Position numbers and translations under genes: made by a program. Below the pieces are notes generated by a model. That model worked only from the letters and a program-made list of their open reading frames with translations. It made no database searches and was not told the DNA's origin. From positions 1-64,000 of the forward strand of contig NZ_JACVVE010000023.1 of assembly GCF_016648105.1 (NCBI RefSeq): a DNA stretch of 64,000 bases, in the 5' to 3' direction. Position 1 is the stretch's first letter. Each line of letters starts with the position of its first letter. The stretch is from Pseudomonas sp. S31 (GTDB lineage: Bacteria > Pseudomonadota > Gammaproteobacteria > Pseudomonadales > Pseudomonadaceae). Positions 26,163-34,011 of this stretch are shown one piece after another.

Positions 26163-26813
26163 ATGCCTGAATCCCGCCCAGCTTCCCCCGCCCTCCCCGT
26201 GCTGCGTGGCAGCCTCATTGCCGCCCTGGTGGCCCTCGCCATCCCGGCACATGCCGAAGAGCCGGCCAGCGACGCGCGCTGGGTCAGCGACAGCCTGAGC
26301 ACCTACGTCCGCAGCGGCCCCACCGATGGCCACCGGATCGTCGGCACGCTCAAGTCCGGGCAAAAACTGACCCTGGTCGGCACCCAGGGCAACTACAGCC
26401 AGGTGCGCGGGCAAAACGGCGACCTGGTGTGGATCCTCAGCAACGACCTGCAGTCGGTCCCCGGGCAGAGCGAGCGTCTGCCCCAGCTCGACGCCCAGGT
26501 GGCCGAACTGTCCGGGCAGCTCAAGACCATCGACGACAGCTGGAAGAACCGCGTGCAGGGCATGCAGGAAACCCTCGACTCGCGCAAGAAGTTGATCGAC
26601 GAGCTGGAAGCGCGCAACCAGGCCCTCGGTGAACAGCTCGACCAGAGCCAGTCCGCCCTGCGCGACACCCAGGCGCGCCTGGGCGACGAGAACAAGCAGG
26701 TGATGATGCGCTACATGGTCTACGGCGGCAGCATCGCCGGTGCCGGCCTGCTGGCGGGCCTGATCCTGCCGGCGCTGAGCCGTGGTCGCAAGAAGAACGA
26801 CCGCTGGTTCTGA
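26163..26813 (+). CDS. TIGR04211-type SH3 domain protein (YgiM-like)
   Basis: This 216-residue envelope protein has an N-terminal signal segment ending AIPAHA, a bacterial SH3 domain (WVSDSLSTYVRSGPTDGHRIVGTLKSG...), a coiled coil of about 70 residues (LPQLDAQVAELSGQLK...DELEARNQALGEQL) and one C-terminal transmembrane helix followed by a short basic tail (SRGRKKNDRWF). The order signal / SH3 / coil / TM / basic tail is that of E. coli YgiM-type proteins, whose role is uncertain. The ATG at 26163 precedes the signal peptide and is preferred to an in-frame ATG at 26055. Confidence 0.85.
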   Translation: MPESRPASPALPVLRGSLIAALVALAIPAHAEEPASDARWVSDSLSTYVRSGPTDGHRIVGTLKSGQKLTLVGTQGNYSQVRGQNGDLVWILSNDLQSVPGQSERLPQLDAQVAELSGQLKTIDDSWKNRVQGMQETLDSRKKLIDELEARNQALGEQLDQSQSALRDTQARLGDENKQVMMRYMVYGGSIAGAGLLAGLILPALSRGRKKNDRWF

Positions 26814-26924
26814 GCCCTTAAGTGCGATGCGCTCAGGCAAGGCTGAAGCGGTAAAACCGGTTAGACTAGACACCGCGTGCCCACCGGCGCGCCGTGTTTC
26901 CCCCGTCCCGGAGCCTTTCTAGCG

Positions 26925-27611
26925 ATGTTTATCCTGAGCCGCCTCGACAGCGTGCCGCCCGAGTCTTTCCAGAACCAGATCCGCGAACTGGTCATCCACC
27001 ACGTCAGCACCCTGAGCAGCGTCGCCATCAGCCCGGACAACGCCCTTTACCCGCTGTACCAGTACGGCGTCGGCATGGAGGTGCACCAATATCTGCAAGC
27101 CCTGGACGGCACCCGTGGACTGCACGTGGAGCTGACCCTGGCACTGGACGCCGAAGCCCCTGAGCAGTTGCTCGGCTTCGCCCTGGCGTTGCCGGCCGAG
27201 GATGACCCGCAGGCGTGCGCTCTGGCATTCCTGGTGGTGTCGCCCGCGCACCGTCGCCAGGGCATCGCCCGCGCATTGGTCGGTGACCTGCAGGCGCGCT
27301 ATACCTGCATCGAGGCGAATCCACTGCCCGGGCAAGTGGCCTGGTTCGAGGCGCTCGGCCTGCAGGTGGTGGCCGCCAACGGGCCGCAGGTACTGATGAG
27401 CAGCACCGGCCAAGCCAGCGGCGCACTGATCGGTCGCCTGGACATCACGCCGATCTACCAGAGCGCCGAGGTCATGCAGATCCATACCTACCTACTCAAC
27501 CAGCAGGGCGAGGACGCCATGCTCGAGGCCGAGCAGCAGCGCGACGAGCACCTCGACGCCCTGGCCGAGCAGGCCCGGGCCTGCGAGCGCCTGCGCAAGC
27601 GCTTGCATTGA
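26925..27611 (+). CDS. GNAT family N-acetyltransferase
   Basis: This 228-residue protein has the acetyl-CoA-binding motif A clearly present (FLVVSPAHRRQGIARALV), in the typical V.P..RRQGIA..L form. The substrate is unknown. A C-terminal helical extension rich in Glu, Arg and Gln (EAEQQRDEHLDALAEQARACERLRKRL) follows the acetyltransferase fold and may form a coiled coil. The ATG at 26925 (GGAG 12 bases upstream) is preferred to the GTG at 26877. It stands alone after the SH3 gene. Confidence 0.78.
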   Translation: MFILSRLDSVPPESFQNQIRELVIHHVSTLSSVAISPDNALYPLYQYGVGMEVHQYLQALDGTRGLHVELTLALDAEAPEQLLGFALALPAEDDPQACALAFLVVSPAHRRQGIARALVGDLQARYTCIEANPLPGQVAWFEALGLQVVAANGPQVLMSSTGQASGALIGRLDITPIYQSAEVMQIHTYLLNQQGEDAMLEAEQQRDEHLDALAEQARACERLRKRLH

Positions 27612-27724
27612 AGGCGCGGGAGAGGCGCGGGGCTACCAAACCTCCCATGACCCGTCCCTTCCGTTATATCCGTGTATTCGACGCCGGTGCGATAGTGGCG
27701 CGAAAACAACACGGATAAAGCCCC

Positions 27725-29044
27725 ATGCACAGAAACACCTCTACCCCCGCGGACGACAATGGGTGCGGCTGGTTCCACCTCAGCCCCCAGCGCCAGCCTC
27801 GTCCCGCGCACCAGGGGCGGAGCGAGGCGCGCTGGGTCGTGCTGGGTGCCGGCTTTACCGGCCTTGCCGCAGCTCGGCAACTGGCCCTGCACCATCCGGA
27901 CGACGAAGTGCTGCTGGTCGAGGCCCAGGAAGTCGGCTTCGGCGCCTCGGGGCGCAACTCGGGTTTTGCCATCGACCTGCCCCATGACATCGGCGCCCCG
28001 GACTACATCGGCGACCTGGCCACCGCGCGCATGAACCTCAAGCTCAACCTGCGGGCCCAGGCGATCCTCGGCCAGTTGATCCGCCAGCACGGCATCGACT
28101 GCCAACTGCGCCCCGACGGCAAGTACCAGGCGGCGGTCGAGAACAAGGGGCTGGCCGTGCTCGAGGCCTACCGCAGCGGCCTCGACAAGCTCGACCAGCC
28201 CTACCAGATGATCGACGCCCGCGACCTGCCCGAGCATTTCGGCACGCCGTTCTACCGCAAGGCGCTGTACACCCCGGGCACCCAGCTCCTGCAACCTTCG
28301 GCGCTGGCAAAGGGCCTGGCCGACAGCCTGCCGAACAACGTGACGCTGCACGAGCACACCACCATCACCCGCCTCGAACAGGGCAAGCGCATCACCTTGC
28401 ACCATGCTAGCGGGCAGATCGTCGCCGACCGGTTGCTGCTGACCAACAACGCCTTCGCCTCGTACTTCGGTTTCCTCCCCGGGCGTCTGCTGCCGATCTT
28501 CACCTACGCCAGCATGACCCGGCCATTGACCGAGGACGAGCAGGCGCGCCTGGGCGGCAAGGCGACCTGGGGCATCATCCCCGCCGACCCGTTCGGCAGC
28601 ACCCTGCGGCGCACCCCGGACCAGCGCCTGCTGGTGCGTAACAGTTTCAGCTTCAATGCCGACGGCCGCGCCAATCCGCGCCACCTGCGTCGCGCCGAGG
28701 CCCAGCACCGGGCGTCGTTCGAACGCCGCTTCCCGATGCTCGCGGGCATGCCGTTCGAATACACCTGGGGCGGCTCGATGTGCCTGTCGCGCAACCACCT
28801 GTCACACTTCGGCAGCCTGGCGCCGAATATCCACGCGGCCTTGTGCTGCAATGGCCTGGGCATCACCCGTGGCACCGCCACCGGCACCCTGCTCGCCGAC
28901 TGGCTATGTGGCGAGCGCGACGAGCTGATCGACTTCCTGCTGGGCGCCGAAGGCCCCAATCGCAACCCACCGGAACCGCTGCTGAGCCTGGGGGTCAACC
29001 TCAACCTGCACTGGGGCCAGCGCCGCGCTGGCCTGGAAAGCTGA
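27725..29044 (+). CDS. FAD-dependent oxidoreductase (DadA / PuuB family)
   Basis: This 439-residue flavoprotein has the FAD-binding motif WVVLGAGFTGLAAARQLA near residues 37-54, the following acidic Glu (VEAQ) and the GASGRNSGF block of amine and amino-acid oxidoreductases of the DAO family. A C-terminal GLGITRGTATG completes the FAD site. Relatives oxidise D-amino acids, glutamylputrescine or N-methyl amino acids. The ProC-like gene begins 14 bases after its stop, so the imine it forms could be handled by that neighbour. An N-terminal extension of about 35 residues before the FAD motif is Pro/Ser-rich and not conserved in my memory. Confidence 0.82.
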   Translation: MHRNTSTPADDNGCGWFHLSPQRQPRPAHQGRSEARWVVLGAGFTGLAAARQLALHHPDDEVLLVEAQEVGFGASGRNSGFAIDLPHDIGAPDYIGDLATARMNLKLNLRAQAILGQLIRQHGIDCQLRPDGKYQAAVENKGLAVLEAYRSGLDKLDQPYQMIDARDLPEHFGTPFYRKALYTPGTQLLQPSALAKGLADSLPNNVTLHEHTTITRLEQGKRITLHHASGQIVADRLLLTNNAFASYFGFLPGRLLPIFTYASMTRPLTEDEQARLGGKATWGIIPADPFGSTLRRTPDQRLLVRNSFSFNADGRANPRHLRRAEAQHRASFERRFPMLAGMPFEYTWGGSMCLSRNHLSHFGSLAPNIHAALCCNGLGITRGTATGTLLADWLCGERDELIDFLLGAEGPNRNPPEPLLSLGVNLNLHWGQRRAGLES

Positions 29045-29057
29045 ACAAGGAGGCAAC

Positions 29058-29831
29058 ATGCGCAGCCTGGGCATCCTCGGGGTCGGCGAACTGACCGAAA
29101 AAATGGTGCATGGCCTGCGCCGCAGTGGTTTCGCCGGCGCCATCCTGCTGTCCCCACGCAACGCCGCACGCGCCGAGGCGCTGGCCGCCGAACACGGTTG
29201 CCAGGTGCTGACGAGCAACCAGGCGGTGGTCGACCAGGCCGAGCAGCTCATCGTCGGGGTACGCCCCGACGCGCTGCCGCAACTGGCCAGCGAGGTGCGC
29301 CTGCGGCCGGGGCAGCGCCTGTTGTCGGTGGTCGCCGGCATCAATCTGGAGCAATTGGCGGTCGCCTTCCCTGGCGCCTCTTGCGTACGCGCCATGCTCT
29401 CGTACAGTGCGCAATACAACGCTTCCACCGTGGCGATCTGCCCGGCGGACGAACAGGCCGAGCAGTGCCTTGGCCCACTGGGCAAGTTGGTGGTGCTGGC
29501 GGACGAGTCGGCGTTCGAACTGGCGACCGTGGCGGCCTGCATGAATGGCTGGTTCTACTTCCTGCTGCACGACCTGCAGCAGTGGCTGAGCGACAAGGGC
29601 CTGCCCGCGGAGCAGGCACGGGCGCTGGTGCTCGGCAACCTGCAGGATTGCATCAGCGCCGCGCAACGGCAGCCGGAGCAGAGCCTGAAAGCCCTGGGTG
29701 AAGCGATCGCCACGCCGGGCACGTTCACCGCCGATGGTCTGGCGGTGCTGATGCACCAGCCGGTCAGCGCGACCTGGGGGGCGGCATGCGAGGTGGTGCT
29801 GGATGGGTTGCTGACGCGCTCGCGTTTGTAG
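29058..29831 (+). CDS. Pyrroline-5-carboxylate reductase family protein (ProC-like)
   Basis: This 257-residue protein has an N-terminal Rossmann motif (SLGILGVGELTEKMVHGLR) and SPRNAARAEAL, where Ser/Arg/Asn suit NADP. The Gly/Ala-rich segment VVAGINLEQLAVAFP is the family block. Housekeeping ProC makes proline; the divergent active site and the FAD-oxidoreductase neighbour suggest a special cyclic-imine or 2-oxo substrate. AAGGAGG lies just before the ATG. Its stop codon TAG is part of the REP doublet that follows. Confidence 0.78.
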   Translation: MRSLGILGVGELTEKMVHGLRRSGFAGAILLSPRNAARAEALAAEHGCQVLTSNQAVVDQAEQLIVGVRPDALPQLASEVRLRPGQRLLSVVAGINLEQLAVAFPGASCVRAMLSYSAQYNASTVAICPADEQAEQCLGPLGKLVVLADESAFELATVAACMNGWFYFLLHDLQQWLSDKGLPAEQARALVLGNLQDCISAAQRQPEQSLKALGEAIATPGTFTADGLAVLMHQPVSATWGAACEVVLDGLLTRSRL

Positions 29832-29911
29832 GAGCGGGTTTACCCGCGAACACGGGCGAAGCCCGTGCCAGGCTCCGCGCTGCCTGCTTCGCGGGTAAAC
29901 CCGCTCCTACA
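29827..29911. repeat. REP doublet, copy 3 (85 bp)
   Basis: The TGTAGGAGCGGGTTTACCCG arm at 29827 and its complement ending at 29911 flank a variable centre. The first arm overlaps the last codon and the TAG stop of the ProC-like gene. It lies in the convergent gap before the end of the GlxA-type regulator and can fold as a hairpin on both transcripts. Confidence 0.9.
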
Positions 29912-29937
29912 GGGGGTGTGGTGAATCTGGGGCCGTG

Positions 29938-30999
29938 TTACAACTCAGGGTCCAGCCCGACCTTGTCGCCATGCCAGTCGAAACGCTCCACCTCATGGCG
30001 GCGCTTGCGGAAGCTGTATGGGGTTTCGCCATATTGCTTGCGGAACCACAGGATGAAGTGCGAGGCATCGGAAAAGCCGCAGGCCAGAGCGATCGAGGTG
30101 ATGTTCTGGCTGGTGTTCACCAGCAATCGCCGCGCATGCTCCAGGCGCAGCTTGCGCCAGTAGTTGGCCGGTGGCTCCTGGGTATTGGCGACGAACTCGC
30201 GGTGCAATTGGCGCGGGTGGGTGCCCACCGCTTCGGCAACCGCCTTGAGGGTCATCGAGGCGTCCAGGTTGGCGCGCATGAAGGTGATCGCCCGCTGTAC
30301 CCGGTCGTTCTGGTACAGCCCTTCGGACGCTGCCTGCTCGTCCTCCTGCTCGGCGCGTTCGTCCACCAGCAGGTACTCCAGCCCCTTCTGCGCCCGCACC
30401 GCGCCGCAATGCCGGCGGATCAGGTTGGCGGCAAGGTCGATGGCCGTACCACCGGGGCAGGTGATGATGCCGCGGTCGTCCACGTAGCTCTTGTCGATCA
30501 CCATGGTCGATAGCGGGAAGCGCTCCTTGAACTCGTCGCGCAAGGTGAAGTGCACCGCACAACGGCGGCCATCGAGCAGCCCGGCCTTGCCCAGCACGAA
30601 CGAGCCCGAGCACAGGGCGATGATCGGGATGTTGGCCGCGTGCACGTCGCGCAGGGCGTCGAGCAACCAGTCCGGAGGATTGCGGGTTTCGCCCAGCAGG
30701 CCGCCGGCCAGCACGATGTAGTCGTATTGGGCGAAGAGGTTGAGGGGCTTGGTCGGCGAAATGGGCATGCCGCAGCTGGCACTGATCGGCCGGTCGTCGA
30801 GGGTCATCCAGTCCCATTGGCAGTACACCTGCTGGCTGCGGAACGACTTGTCGGCGGCGAAGCGCAGCGAGTCGACCAGGCCGGCCACCGGCACCAGGGT
30901 GAACTGGTTGAGCAGGACGAAACCGACCCGCAGTTCAGGCTTGACCTGCGGGTCGGCTTCGAGAAGTTGGCGCTGTGTTGATTGTTGTTCAGCAACCAT
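29938..30999 (-). CDS. GlxA family transcriptional regulator (DJ-1/PfpI + AraC)
   Basis: This 353-residue regulator fuses an N-terminal DJ-1/PfpI-like domain (VGFVLLNQFTLVPVAGLVDSL; nucleophile elbow-like ALCSGSFVLG near residues 128-137) with a C-terminal AraC pair of helix-turn-helix motifs ending IALACGFSDASHFILWFRKQYG. Relatives in Pseudomonas (ArgR, CdhR, GbdR, SouR) govern use of arginine, carnitine, glycine betaine and sarcosine. It converges on the FAD-oxidoreductase / ProC-like pair, so it may control that pair. It lies downstream of the TcC gene in the same orientation, with a gap of 108 bases. Confidence 0.85.
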   Translation of the reverse strand: MVAEQQSTQRQLLEADPQVKPELRVGFVLLNQFTLVPVAGLVDSLRFAADKSFRSQQVYCQWDWMTLDDRPISASCGMPISPTKPLNLFAQYDYIVLAGGLLGETRNPPDWLLDALRDVHAANIPIIALCSGSFVLGKAGLLDGRRCAVHFTLRDEFKERFPLSTMVIDKSYVDDRGIITCPGGTAIDLAANLIRRHCGAVRAQKGLEYLLVDERAEQEDEQAASEGLYQNDRVQRAITFMRANLDASMTLKAVAEAVGTHPRQLHREFVANTQEPPANYWRKLRLEHARRLLVNTSQNITSIALACGFSDASHFILWFRKQYGETPYSFRKRRHEVERFDWHGDKVGLDPEL

Positions 31000-31107
31000 G
31001 GCTTGCGTCTCATCACAGTCTGCGATGACGTCATTCTATGCCGCTTGCGGCGTCCGGCCTATTATACAAAGCACGCAAAATAGAACATTCGAGACACGCA
31101 TCCCCAT

Positions 31108-34011
31108 CTATTGGCGGAAATGCGGCATCGGGAACGGCAGTCGCTTGGTGAACGGGTGCGCGCTCAGCACCGAATTACCTTTTTGCTGGATGGTGACAAA
31201 CCAGGTCTGTGTCTCGAAATCAACTTTGTAGACCGGCCGATTGACCGCAGCGGCGCTGTTGATACCCACGACCTTGCCTGTCACCAACGCAGTCATGATC
31301 AATGGAACTATCTTCTCCTCGGCAAGGCCGGCCTTGGCAAAGTCGTCTTTGTGTTCCGCCTGGATGTGCTTGTAGCCCTCTCCTTTATGATTTCCGTTGT
31401 CATAGCCTTCAGTCAGATAGACCAGGGCGCCGATGCCTTCTGCGCTGTTTTTCTGGCCTACCGCGACAAGGTCTCCAGGCAGATCGCCGCGCTGGCGTTT
31501 GAGTTGCTTGTGTACATCGGAACCGGGCAGCCCCCAAGTGCCATTCAATGCGACAGCCTCGGCAAATTGCCTCGCTTCGCGCTGAGCGCTCGCTCCGGCC
31601 GGCTTCTGATTGCTCTTGACATGCTCGGTGGCTTTGGTAGCGGCGTCTTTCTCCCGCTTTCTCTGACCGCTCGATTTCTTTTTCTTCTTGGCGCTAGCGT
31701 CCTGTCCAGGAGCCTCGGGCTGGCTGGGCTGGGCAGGCTCGTCCGGCGAGTCCGATACACGAGAGGGTGATGGTGAGGGGGGCGGTGATGCTGCAGGCGA
31801 TGCGGTTGGCTCTTTGCCCTGCGCATCCGGTTCGACCGAGGGCTCCTGAGAGCCACCTAAACCAAGTGCGCTCAGCACTGATCTGAACATCAACCCATCA
31901 TCATCGACCAGCGCCATTGGGTTATTACCCACCATGGCGTAGAGATTGAGCCCATCCACCGTCCCGGCGGGGTCCGCGCTCAACCAACGCCCGACCCACG
32001 GCTGGTAGTAGCGGAAGCCGTAGTAATACAGCCCGCTGGCATCGCGCTCCTTGCCGCTGTAGCGATGAGTCTTGTAGCGCCCCTGTACCTCGCCGCTGGC
32101 GGACCATGCAGCGGTGCCTCCGAACGGGTAATAGGACTCCTGGCTGATGATCGCGCCCTCCCCGTCGACTTCCAGGCATGCGCTGCCCAGGTGGTCGTTG
32201 TAGGCGTAGCGCAGCTGATCGTTGGCGATGTCGTCGGGTTTGCCCGCCGCCCAATGCAGTGCACGGACCTGGGCAACGCCTTGTAGGCTGACCAAGGCGA
32301 CCCGCAGGTCTTCGACGAGTTGTGCTCCATTGTCGGTGCCGCGCAGTTCCAACCCTGGCAGGTACACAACACGCTGTCGTCCAACCGTACCCGCGTGTCG
32401 TAGCGAGCTGACCTTGAGAATCCGCTGGTTGCCGATGTCGTAGCGGTAGCTCTCGCAGTCGTCCACGCCGCCCTCGCGCTGCACCGGGCTGACACTCTGT
32501 AGTTCGCCACGCGGCGTCCACTGCAGTGCTTGCCCCGGCGCCAGGACGAGCTGCTCCCCGTCGGAACTGAACAGCCCATCGACCTGCGCCGGGTCACTGG
32601 CCAAGGCGTTCGATACAGCACGGTTGCTGCGGTCGCTGACCGTGATATCGAGGGTGTAGTTATTGCCACTGGCCGGTGCGCTATGGCGAATACGCGTCAG
32701 GTTCCCCCCGCGGTCGTAGCGATAGGTACGTGTGTAAGCGCTCTGGGCGACGCTGTCGAGCACCCCGCGCGCCGGTAGTCGCTGGCTTTGTCGGCCGGCA
32801 TTGGCCATCTCGCGCCCGCTGGCCGACGCCAGTTGGTACAAGCTGTCGTAGCGATAGCGGCTTTCGGGCTCGATCTGCTGGTTGCGCCAGTAGCGCACGG
32901 GCTGGGCTTCGTCGCGGACCTTGAGCAGATTGCCCACCGGGTCGTAGGCATAGTGCAGGTCTTGCAGCAGCTTGGCGCCCAACGCATGCCCCCTCGGGCG
33001 CTCGGTGCGCATGCCGGCCAGGCGCTGGGTGCGGGGCTCGTAGCGGTAGCGGGTAACCACGCCATTGCCGTGTACGGCCTGCAGCTTGAGGCCTGCCGCC
33101 GAGTAGTCCAGTTGCTTGAGAATGACTTGCCGGCGTCCCCCCTTGAGGGTCAACCAGCTGCCATTGGGCCGGCCAGCCACATCATAGGTGTGATGCTGCA
33201 CATTGCCGGCGGCATCGGTGCTGTCCAGCACCGCCCCCGTGGCATCGACCAGGGTGGTACTGGTGTGGCCCTCGGCCAGCGGCTGCAACGCCGCCTGCCA
33301 CTGCGCGGCCTCCTCGCCTTGCCAGTCCGCGCTGACCTGCGGGTCATCCGCGCCGACCAGCAGCCGCCGGGTAACCCGCTGCGCGCCGCCGGCAAGGTTG
33401 TACCCATGGGTTTGCAGCAGGCCGGCGGTATCGTAGTGCTGGCTCACCTGGCCTGCGAGATTGCAGGCCAGCTCGTCAGCCCCCGTGCCACCGTAGACCA
33501 AGCGCTCCAAGCAACGAGGCGATTGCCCCGCGACCTGCTCGACAAGACCCAGCAACCGCCCTGCCCGGCCAGCGGGCTCATACAGCCAGCGACGGGTCAC
33601 TGCCTGCTCGCGCCGCTGCACGCCGTTTTCATCTTCGGTCACATCGGTCACGGCCAACCTGGGCCGGCCGGCCGCATCAGTGAAGTGATAGGCGATACCG
33701 CTATCGACCCCATGGGTGCGCAGCGGCCGGCCGTCTAGATCGTTCAGCCAGGTGAAGTTCATCCGCCCCGCCGCGCCCAGACGCGGGTCGCTGCTCTGCA
33801 CCCGAAAGCCCCTGGCATCGAAGCGATGCCGAGTGATGCGGGTGTCGGTCTGCTGCAGGTCGTCGGGGTGGCGGTGATAACGGATCTCGCGGATGGGTAG
33901 GCCGCGATTGTCGGTCACCAGCACCTCTGGCGTGTTGCGGTGTACGTCGTCATGCGGGCTGGCCGGCAGCGCAAGGCTACCCTGGCCGGCCTGCTCATCG
34001 TGCTGTGTCAT
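31108..34011 (-). CDS. tccC: Tc toxin C subunit (TccC-like RHS core) with a BECR-like RNase tail
   Basis: This is a 967-residue protein. Residues about 1-705 form the RHS/YD-repeat shell that joins TcB, ending in the RHS-associated core (RWLSADPAG near 675-683, GLNLYAMVGNNP, then VDDDG), where autoproteolysis is expected. The variable C-terminus follows: a Pro/Ser-rich linker, a cluster of five Lys, then about 150 residues with GYKHIQAEH (His882, His887) and VTIQQKGNSVLSAHPF. These fit the barnase-EndoU-colicin-RelE (BECR) RNase pattern rather than the ADP-ribosyltransferase tails known from TccC3/TccC5. The start at 34011 has GGAGG upstream and overlaps the TcB stop by 17 bases. Tail activity is inferred. 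The G+C content of the tail is lower than that of the core. Confidence 0.88.
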   Translation of the reverse strand: MTQHDEQAGQGSLALPASPHDDVHRNTPEVLVTDNRGLPIREIRYHRHPDDLQQTDTRITRHRFDARGFRVQSSDPRLGAAGRMNFTWLNDLDGRPLRTHGVDSGIAYHFTDAAGRPRLAVTDVTEDENGVQRREQAVTRRWLYEPAGRAGRLLGLVEQVAGQSPRCLERLVYGGTGADELACNLAGQVSQHYDTAGLLQTHGYNLAGGAQRVTRRLLVGADDPQVSADWQGEEAAQWQAALQPLAEGHTSTTLVDATGAVLDSTDAAGNVQHHTYDVAGRPNGSWLTLKGGRRQVILKQLDYSAAGLKLQAVHGNGVVTRYRYEPRTQRLAGMRTERPRGHALGAKLLQDLHYAYDPVGNLLKVRDEAQPVRYWRNQQIEPESRYRYDSLYQLASASGREMANAGRQSQRLPARGVLDSVAQSAYTRTYRYDRGGNLTRIRHSAPASGNNYTLDITVSDRSNRAVSNALASDPAQVDGLFSSDGEQLVLAPGQALQWTPRGELQSVSPVQREGGVDDCESYRYDIGNQRILKVSSLRHAGTVGRQRVVYLPGLELRGTDNGAQLVEDLRVALVSLQGVAQVRALHWAAGKPDDIANDQLRYAYNDHLGSACLEVDGEGAIISQESYYPFGGTAAWSASGEVQGRYKTHRYSGKERDASGLYYYGFRYYQPWVGRWLSADPAGTVDGLNLYAMVGNNPMALVDDDGLMFRSVLSALGLGGSQEPSVEPDAQGKEPTASPAASPPPSPSPSRVSDSPDEPAQPSQPEAPGQDASAKKKKKSSGQRKREKDAATKATEHVKSNQKPAGASAQREARQFAEAVALNGTWGLPGSDVHKQLKRQRGDLPGDLVAVGQKNSAEGIGALVYLTEGYDNGNHKGEGYKHIQAEHKDDFAKAGLAEEKIVPLIMTALVTGKVVGINSAAAVNRPVYKVDFETQTWFVTIQQKGNSVLSAHPFTKRLPFPMPHFRQ

